Assembly (NCBI GenBank): GCA_030549335.1
Contig: CM060197.1
Coordinates: forward strand, 19,108,501-19,172,500
Origin: Pontederia crassipes
Lineage: Eukaryota; Streptophyta; Magnoliopsida; Commelinales; Pontederiaceae
DNA: 64,000 nt
Direction: 5' to 3'
A program made the translations under genes and the position numbers. Within the stretch, counting starts at the first letter, position 1; the number at the start of each line of letters is the position of its first letter. The notes beneath the pieces are model-generated. The model was not told where the DNA came from, did no database searches, and saw only the letters and a list, made by a program, of their open reading frames with translations. Shown here in pieces: positions 57,189 through 64,000 of the stretch.

Positions 57189-57559
57189 CTGATACAAAGG
57201 ATTATCGCCCGATAAATCCATATCACCAAAGTTTATCGGCCAATAACTCCATACCAATCTAGTTTATCAGCCGTAAAATCCAAAGTTTTATCCTTACCGG
57301 CCAATATTGTTAGGCACAAAACTCCACATCACTCAAGTTTATCGGCCGATAACTCCAATCCATGGGCGCAAACTTGATTTTGGGGCCGAGATTTACAGAG
57401 GAATCATCACGTGCAAAATGAAGTGGATAGAATTTATCGGTCGTGAAGCTTTTATCATCAAATTGGATAGAGTCGTAAGCTACTTAAGTTTTATCTGCCT
57501 CAAGTTAAACTCGACCGTACGATATCACGACCGTGATCAAATTGGAGGCCGTCTGCACC

Positions 57560-57567
57560 TATAAATA
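57560..57567 (+). promoter_or_regulatory. TATA box of LTR B
   Basis: TATAAATA in the context CACCTATAAATACG, identical to LTR A. Confidence 0.7.
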
Positions 57568-59299
57568 CGTGAAGAATCCATCATTCCAATTCGTGCTTTG
57601 AAGTTCAGGTTTTCTTCTACGTTGAGTCATGAGCATCTGCAGGCTTCGTCCAAGAGGAGAGAGGTGCGACGGCTGGAAGTCCGAGAGGCTGCCCGACCGT
57701 CTGTCAGATTCGAGATCTCTATTTTGGGTGTAATTCTTCCTTTTTTTATGATTTGTATTTTATTATCTCTTCAGAATTTCTAGGATGAACTCCATATTTT
57801 TAGGATTATTATTTTAGGAGATTATTAATTGAAGGGAAATGTTTGGACCTTATTTTATTTGTTTTAATATTTTCTGATCAATTATTAATTGTGCTTAATA
57901 CTTTTATGTTAGTTAATTGAATTTCTGAATTAGACTATACCAGTTTGTGGAGTGTTTGATTTCAGAATTCATGATACTAATTTTAATTGATTTTATCTGA
58001 AATTAATAATTGACATAAATTTGATAACTAGTGTGTGGAGAATCAAATTTGTGTGGTCTGTTAATCTATACCAGTTTGTGGAGTGATTAATAGTTTAGAG
58101 AATCCAATTTAATGTATCTTAATTTTAATATGATTTTGAGGGTACCAGTCGTGAAGACTTCAATTCTTATTAAATTAAGATAGTTCTATATGATTAGATT
58201 GAGGGATGCTAATTGTGGAGACCACAAGTTAATCATGTTATATTACTTTAGGGAGACTAATCCATCTTTAAAGATTAAATTTATCTTTTATGGTTCAAAT
58301 ATTTATCTTGATCTATTTTCATCATAAGGTCTAACTTCAACACCACTATCTTATCTTTATCTTATTTTCTTTATTTTATTTTATAAAACTCATTTTCAAA
58401 ATCCATGTTTTTTCTCTCTTATTAATTTATAAAAATATTCCTCGTGGGTTCGACACTCTTTACTCCTTTTTACTATATTACTTGAGCGACTAGTGCACTT
58501 GCTAGCGATTTTATTTTGCTACATCATTTTACTCATCAATTTCATTTGAATTTGCAGCTGAGAGGCTGAATTAAAATTCTCTTGTAGTTTAGAGATAAAC
58601 CAAGGAGCATTTGACTAATGTTGGATAGATTTCATCCCTGTTTAGTTGATTGAAGTATTCCCCTCATTTTCAAAGTGAAATTGATTGTTATCATTTCAGA
58701 TTTCACTAAATTGTCAAAAAAAATCAGCAAGGAACTTGGTTTTGAGCTTAATGTCAACTTGATTTCAGTGAAGGTCTTTTCTAATTCAACTTAGCTAATC
58801 AATTATATGAGAATGTGATAATTAGTTCTGGATTAATTGAGTTGTGAAAATAGAAAATTTTCAAGTTGAGTTAAAATTGACAATGTATTGATAATTTGTT
58901 CCATTCCATCCATAATTAAATTAGATGAACCCTAACTCCTGGGAGAACCTTTCTCATTGATAGATAAACCCTTTTAGCCTCTAGTTTAGCATTTACAATT
59001 CAGTTTTGATAATTTTTCAAAAATCCAAAAACAGTTATCATTTTAGCCATTTATAGAGATCAGTTTTCACTTTCTTTCAATTTCTTGGAATTTTATCTTT
59101 AGTTAAGGCTAATCTAGATTATTTAGGGAGTCTTAGGCTTCAAATCACTGTGGATACAATATTTGGGTAGACTATAATTGACCTGTATAATTGCAGTAGA
59201 GAGTGAAAAAGGGAGTTAAATCAAAAATTGAAAAATCTGAAATTTGACCCCAAAATCAACAAGTTATCACTACACCCCTCAATTTCACTATCAAGTTTT

Positions 59300-59316
59300 T
59301 GGCACCGTTACCGGGG
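59300..59316 (+). other. Primer-binding site of the Athila-like element
   Basis: TGGCACCGTTACCGGGG, two changes from TGGCGCCGTTGCCGGGG, the tRNA-Asp-type site used by Athila. It is 6 bp after the LTR end (ATCA at 59293). Confidence 0.85.
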
Positions 59317-59479
59317 TTTTGAGGTCAATTAGATTAACTTAGATAGTTTAGATTAGTTTTAGACTAGTTTTCAGTCCATTTATTAGGCCAATTTACAGTT
59401 TTTGCAAGTTATCATTCCCAATTTTCCAATTTTGTCTAGTTTTCTTTCTTTTCTCAATTTGATACTTCTGAATTCATTT

Positions 59480-60840
59480 ATGCAGGATTTGGACAATCAA
59501 GAAGACCATTATCAATCAGATCCTGAACCTGAAAGAAGATTCTTGAGAAGGAGAAGATTGCAAATAATTGAGGCAAGAAGAAAAATTTTTGAAGAAGAGG
59601 AAGAGGAGCAAGTCAATATGGCTGCACCAAGGACATTAAAGGATTGTTATTCACCTAGCAATGTCAGAAATCAACAAGGGAATGGAGTGCTAGCACCAGC
59701 TGCCAATTTTGAAGTGAATCCAGCTTTGGTGACAATGATAAGGCAATACCAATTTGCTGGTTTGGGGAATGAAGATCCAGCTTCACACTTGGATAATTTC
59801 AAGGAAATTTGCAGCACAGTTCACTTCAACAATACACCAATGGATGCTGTCTACATGAGGTTATTTCCCTTTTCACTCAAGGACAAGGCAAAGATTTGGT
59901 ATAAGACCCTCAAACCTGAAGAGATGGCTACTTGGAAATCCATAATTCAATTGTTTCTAGCTGAATTCTTCCCACCTAGCAAAACTGATAATTACAGAGT
60001 TCAGATTGTGAGGTACTATCAATTAGATCAAGAGAATATATGTGATGCATGGCAAAGACTCCAAGGCTTGCTGAGGGCTTGTCCACATCATGGCTTTGAA
60101 AAGTGGCAATTAGTCAACTATTTCCACAAATGATTGAACTACCCCAGCAAGGTTGCATTGGATACAGTTGCAGGAGGGATATTTGCATCAAGAAACATTG
60201 ATGAAGCCTATCAATTAATTAAGAACATGGCCAAGAACCATCATTTCCTTACACATGACATGACAAGGAGGCCATCTAATGAAAATCAAGTCAACAACAT
60301 TACTATCCAAATTGAACATGGATTACAAAGGGCATTGGAGAAGCTGAATTTGTCACCTAATTTCAACAAGCCTTACAATTCTGAATCAAGGTGTGATGTA
60401 TGTGGAACCAGGGCCATGTCACTGAGAGTTGCAACTTGATAATACAACAACATGAACAAGCTATAGACCAAGTGAATGATGTGGGAAATTATGGAGTCAA
60501 ACCACCTGCTGAGTTCTACACTCTAGAAAATAGAAATCATCCCTACCTCTCCTACAAGGCTAACCATTATCAAGGGCCACCTATGCAGAATTCAAATTGG
60601 CAACCAAAGATTTTGCCAAGGAATCAACCCCCATCATATCAGCCTCCACAAGCTCAAATGCAAAGACCACCATATGAGTCATCTCAAGCTCAAGCCCCTC
60701 AAATGTCAAAGATGGAGGAAATGTTGCAACAAATTCTGAAGAAGCAGGAAAAGCAAGAGGAGGCAATGCAGAAATTGACTTCTGGATATGAGGCTTTGAG
60801 TGCCCACCAAAAGATCCTTGAAAATCAGATTGCTTAACAA
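59480..60840 (+). pseudogene. Athila-like gag region
   Basis: Athila/Tat-type capsid landmarks in order: AANFEVNPALVTMI, NEDPASHLDNFKEIC, LRLFPFSLKDKAKIWY-like, WKSIIQLFLAEFFPP, followed by a glutamine-rich tail (PPSYQPPQAQMQRPP, MLQQILKKQEKQEEA). Broken. Fossil. Confidence 0.85.
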
Positions 60841-60864
60841 GCTAGTACCTCAACTAGGCCACCT

Positions 60865-61640
60865 ATGTTTCTCCCTGGACAACCTGAATTGAACCCCAAA
60901 GAACAAGTCCAAGTTGTCCAACTCAGGAGTGGGAAAATTATAGAAGAACCAATGAGGAATGTTGAGGGCAATCTAGCTGAAGTAAGTACAAGTTCAAGGC
61001 CTGCAGAAGAGTCAAATGAAGGGGCTGTGTTGGAAAATCAGAATCAACATCCTCAAAATGAAGTCAGGGCCAGAGTTTTTGATAGAGTACCATTTCCTCA
61101 AAGATTAATCAAGGCAAAGCAAGACCAGCACTATGAAAGGCTCCTTGAAATCCTGAAGAAGTTGTATATAAATGTGCCATTTGTAGAAGCAATTCAGGAG
61201 ATGCCTTCATATGCTAAGTTTTTTAAGGAGATCTTGACCAAGAAGAGGAGAATTATGGAACATGAAACCATTGCCTTGACTGAGGAAGCTTCTGCAATCA
61301 TCCAAAATAAATTGCCACCCAAGTTGAAGGATTCAGGAAGCTCCTCAATCCCTTGTGAAATTGAAAAAAGGAAAATTCAGAGGGCAATGTGTGATTTGGG
61401 TGCATTAGTGAGTGTCATCCCTCTTTCACTTTGTAGAAAGCTTGAAGTTGGAGATATGAAGCCTACAAACATGTCCCCACAGCTGGCTGACAGATCCGTC
61501 AAGTATGCATATGGAATTATTGAAGATATAACCCTCAAAGTTGGCAAATTTTATATACCAGTAGACTTTAAAGTACTTGACATGGATGAAGACTTGAATA
61601 CCCCTATTCTTTTAGGGAGGCCCTTCTAAGACACTGTAGG
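60865..61640 (+). pseudogene. Athila-like protease region
   Basis: Starts with the VQLRSGKIIEEP string that is diagnostic for this lineage and ends at DLNTPILLGRPF, the C-terminal protease motif. CDLGALVSVIPLSLCRKL lies where the active site is expected. Fossil. Confidence 0.85.
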
Positions 61641-61829
61641 AGCTGTGATAGATGTCAAGTAGGGCAGATTGACATTCCAAATTGGGGAGGATAAGATAGA
61701 ATTTAATTTGGCATGAGTTATCAGTAGGCCCAATTTTCAGGAAAATGATTTTGAAGAAGGGCAGCTAGATCAAGTTGTTCAGCAAGTTTCTGCTATAATT
61801 CCTATTGAAGATCCATTTCAAAGGTGCCT

Positions 61830-62960
61830 AATGTTTGATCATTTGAAGGAACTAGAAGATTCAGAGGCTAAGGCATATCAATCAGTACTGAATTCTTCAA
61901 AATCAGTGGGAAATTCAGAAAATCAGAATGAAGTTCAACAAGTTTTCACTGCTGAGCTCCAAACTAATTCAGCTCAAGAAAATTTCTCTAAATTGGAACT
62001 CAAGCCTCTCCCTAGCAACCTGAGGTATGAATTCTTGGGAGAGAATTCCACATTCCCTGTTATTATCAATGCCAACTTGCCTAAAGATCTGGTTGAAGAG
62101 TTGCCGAAAAGATTGAAGCTGTACAGGGAGGTAATAAGGTATTCTATTGAAGATATTAAGGGTATTAATCCCTCAATTTGCATGCATAGGATCCCTATGG
62201 AGGACAGCTACAAACCTTCAATTGAATGCTAAAGAAGGTTGAATCCAGTAATGAAGGAAGTAGTCAAGAAGGAGGTGCTGAAATTGTTGAATGTTGTACT
62301 CCAATTCAGATAGTGAATGGGTCAGCCCTGTACAGGTAGTGCCAAAGAAAGGAGGCATCACAGTAGTCAAATCTGATTCAAATGAATTGATATCCACCAG
62401 GACAGTTACAGGATGGAGGATGTGTATTGATTTTACAAAGTTGAACAAGACAACAAGGAAGGACCATTTTCCTCTTCCTTTCATTGATCAAATGCTTGAG
62501 AGGTTGGCCAAGCACTCTAACTTTTGCTATTTGGATGGCTATTCGGGCTTCTTGCAGATTCCAATCCATCCACAAGACTAGCATAAGACCACTTTCACAT
62601 GTCCATATGGGACATTTGCTTATTGGAGGATGTCATTTGGCCTATGTAATGCACCTACCACCTTCCAAAGATGCATGATGTCAATCTTCTCAAATTTCAT
62701 TGAAGAAATTATGGAGGTCTTCATGGATGATTTTTCAGTGTATGGAGACTCTTTTGAGAGTTGCCTAGAAAATTTGACCAAGGTGCTACAAAGGTGTAGA
62801 GAGTCCAATTTGATCCTCAATTGGGAGAAGTGTCATTTTATGGTCCAAGAAGGGGTTGTCCTAGGACATATTGTCTCAAGTAGAGGAATTGAGATGGATA
62901 AGGCCAAAATTGAAGTAATTGAGAAGTTGCCACCACCCACAAATGTAAAGGTAGTAAGGA
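61830..62960 (+). pseudogene. Athila-like reverse transcriptase region
   Basis: Linker, then RT motifs: WVSPVQVVPKKGG, GWRMCIDFTKLNKTTRKDHF, LPFIDQMLERLA, FGLCNAPTTFQRCM and the catalytic VFMDDFSVYG. Broken. Fossil. Confidence 0.88.
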
Positions 62961-62964
62961 GCTT

Positions 62965-63550
62965 TTGGGGCATGCAGGCTTCTATAGGAGGTTTATCAAG
63001 AACTTCTCAATGATAACTAGGCCTCTTACTAAGTTGCTAGCAAAAGATGCTGATTTCAATTTTGATGAAGAGTGCATGAAGGCCTTCAAGCAGTTGAAAG
63101 AAGCCCTCATTTCAGCTCCTATAGTTCAGCCACCAGATTGGTCTCTTCCCTTTGAGATTATGTGTGATGCCTCTGATCAAGCAGTAGGGGTTGTGTTGGG
63201 GCAAAGTAGGGATAAGAAATATTATGTCATTTGCTATGCTAGCAAGACACTAGATGATGCTCAAATCAACTATGCTACCACTGAGAAGGAGCTGCTTGCT
63301 ATGGTGTTTGCATTTGATAAGTTCAGATCATATTTAATTGGATCCAAAGTGATTGTATTCACTGACCACCAAGCAGTGAGGCACCTGATTAGTAAGAAAG
63401 GATCAAAACCAAGGCTCATAAGATGGATCCTATTGCTTCAAGAGTTTGATGTTGAAATCAGGGACAAAAGAGGAACAGAAAACTTGGTTGCTGACCACTT
63501 GTCAAGGATGGAAGGAGTTGAGGATTCTCCATCAATCCCTATTCCCTGAT
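62965..63550 (+). pseudogene. Athila-like RNase H region
   Basis: [10 protein letters not shown] connects RT to RNase H. Then come [30 protein letters not shown] and [11 protein letters not shown], the Ty3-type RNase H core motifs, ending [10 protein letters not shown]. Fossil. Confidence 0.88.
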
Positions 63551-63559
63551 GATTTTCTC

Positions 63560-64000
63560 ATGGCCATATCAGTTGTCTGTACTCCTTGGTATGCTGACAT
63601 TGTAAATTACTTGGCATGTGGAATAATTCCTTCTGACTTCTCCTATCAACAGAAGAAAAAGTTCTTCCATGACTTGAAGGTCTTCTATTGGGATGACCCT
63701 CTCCTATTCAAGAAGTCCCCTGATGGCATTTTTAGGAGGTGTGTACCAGAAGTTGAATTCCAATCAATTTTGTATGAATGCCACTTATCTCCATATGGTG
63801 GACATGGAGCTACTCAAAAGACTGCTGCCAAGGTTCTACAATCTGGTTTTTATTGGCCTTCCTTGTTCAAAGATGCTTACATGTATGTGAAGAGTTGTGA
63901 TGAATGTCAAAGGGCAGGGTCTATTTCAAGAAGGAATGAAATGCCTCATAATGGGATCTTAGAGGTTGAAATCTTTGATGTATGGGGCATTGATTACATG
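63560..64000 (+). pseudogene. Athila-like integrase, N-terminal part (cut by window edge)
   Basis: The zinc-binding HHCC region is recognisable (CHLSPYGGHGATQKT, CDECQRAGSIS), then the approach to the catalytic core (WGIDYM, where the first aspartate lies) at the last bases. Fossil, continues to the right. Confidence 0.8.

Larger units (their letters stand above)
53310..57450 (+). promoter_or_regulatory. TATCGGCCGATAA motif array in LTR B (split by MULE-M)
   Basis: Seven copies before the MULE (53313-53500) and about seven after (57214-57450), for example tatcggccgataaatc, tatcggccgagata and tatcggccaataac. Many are near-palindromes, TTATCGGCCGATAA. All lie upstream of the TATA box. Confidence 0.65.
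53115..58538 (+). mobile_element. Solo LTR B (with MULE-M nested inside)
   Basis: Starts TGATGCATGCAAAAT and ends TTTTACTCATCA, with target duplication ATTTC (53110-53114, 58539-58543). Without MULE-M and its target copy it is about 1.73 kb, matching solo LTR A. The TATA box is at 57560-57567. It lies in the 5' LTR of the Athila-like element. Fossil. Confidence 0.92.
51160..64000 (+). mobile_element. Athila-like Ty3/gypsy retrotransposon (runs off right edge)
   Basis: Plus-strand element with 5' LTR (about 51.16 kb to 59293), tRNA-Asp-type primer site, gag, protease, reverse transcriptase, RNase H and the beginning of integrase in Ty3 order. The 5' LTR is split by solo LTR B (53115-58538), itself holding MULE-M. 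Net of those, the LTR is about 2.7 kb. The coding region is interrupted in several places. An env-like third gene, known from this lineage, would lie beyond the window. Fossil. Confidence 0.85.

Noticed and set aside
53310-57450. Spaced CGGCCGA motifs resembling a CRISPR-like array
   Set aside because: Plant nuclear DNA; repeats are too short and variable, and they lie in the upstream part of LTRs. They are LTR motif arrays.
60581-60766. Minus-strand frame within the Athila-like gag
   Set aside because: Shadow of the gag coding sequence on the opposite strand.

Overview
This is nuclear DNA from a flowering plant. The evidence is plant-type LTR retrotransposons (Ty1/copia, an Athila-like Ty3/gypsy element, a chromovirus-like gag), CACTA and Mutator-like (MULE) DNA transposons, MITEs, a fragment of a plastid fatty-acid-synthesis gene with introns, and long AT-rich intergenic stretches. 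The species cannot be named from the window. Nearly everything is transposon sequence, mostly stacked in nests, as in the repeat-rich arms or pericentromere of a medium-to-large genome. No complete ordinary host gene was recognised. Labels X, Y, Z, A, B and W are local names for LTR families.

Left third (1-21.3 kb). An element Y on the minus strand runs off the left edge (interior 1-788, LTR 789-3393). Old intergenic DNA follows, then solo LTR X1 (5940-11813, minus, TSD TTATA), which holds a CACTA element (8371-11517, TSD AAC). A short genic island (11819-12667) carries a broken exon of plastid 3-oxoacyl-ACP reductase. Solo LTR X2 (12673-19051, plus, TSD TGTAA) holds solo LTR A (16708-18443, TSD AACAC). 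AT-rich, partly duplicated DNA follows.

Middle (21.3-37.8 kb). A FAR1/MULE-type transposase relic is split in two: its C-terminal end lies near 21.95 kb and its catalytic part at 31.7-32.7 kb. Between them lie an LTR of family Y and, inside that, a young non-autonomous LTR element Z (22204-29967, two 2072-bp LTRs, TSD AAATG). Next come CT-rich tandem DNA with a 0.58-kb MITE-like insert, a 379-bp foldback MITE, a degenerate tRNA-Lys-like sequence and a 2.2-kb MITE-derived array with eight ~205-bp units.

Right third (37.8-64 kb). A broken copia element on the minus strand (to 44.4 kb) is cut by a second CACTA element (39319-40738, TSD TAC). A chromovirus-like LTR with primer site and gag remnant follows (about 45.8-49.5 kb). 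A large Athila-like element on the plus strand (from about 51.1 kb, off the right edge) carries solo LTR B (53115-58538, TSD ATTTC) in its 5' LTR, and LTR B carries a MULE (53503-57188).

The most interesting item is in that MULE. Opposite to, and convergent with, a transposase gene that has lost its catalytic core, there is an apparently intact two-exon gene (56090-56544, minus) for a 116-residue protein: a GRF zinc finger, then a coiled coil, then a C-terminal membrane helix. The layout resembles MuDR (mudrA/mudrB), with a GRF gene in the second-gene position. A second theme is that several LTR families (X, A/B, Z, Athila-like) each carry arrays of short spaced motifs in the upstream part of the LTR, three of them built on a GGCC core.
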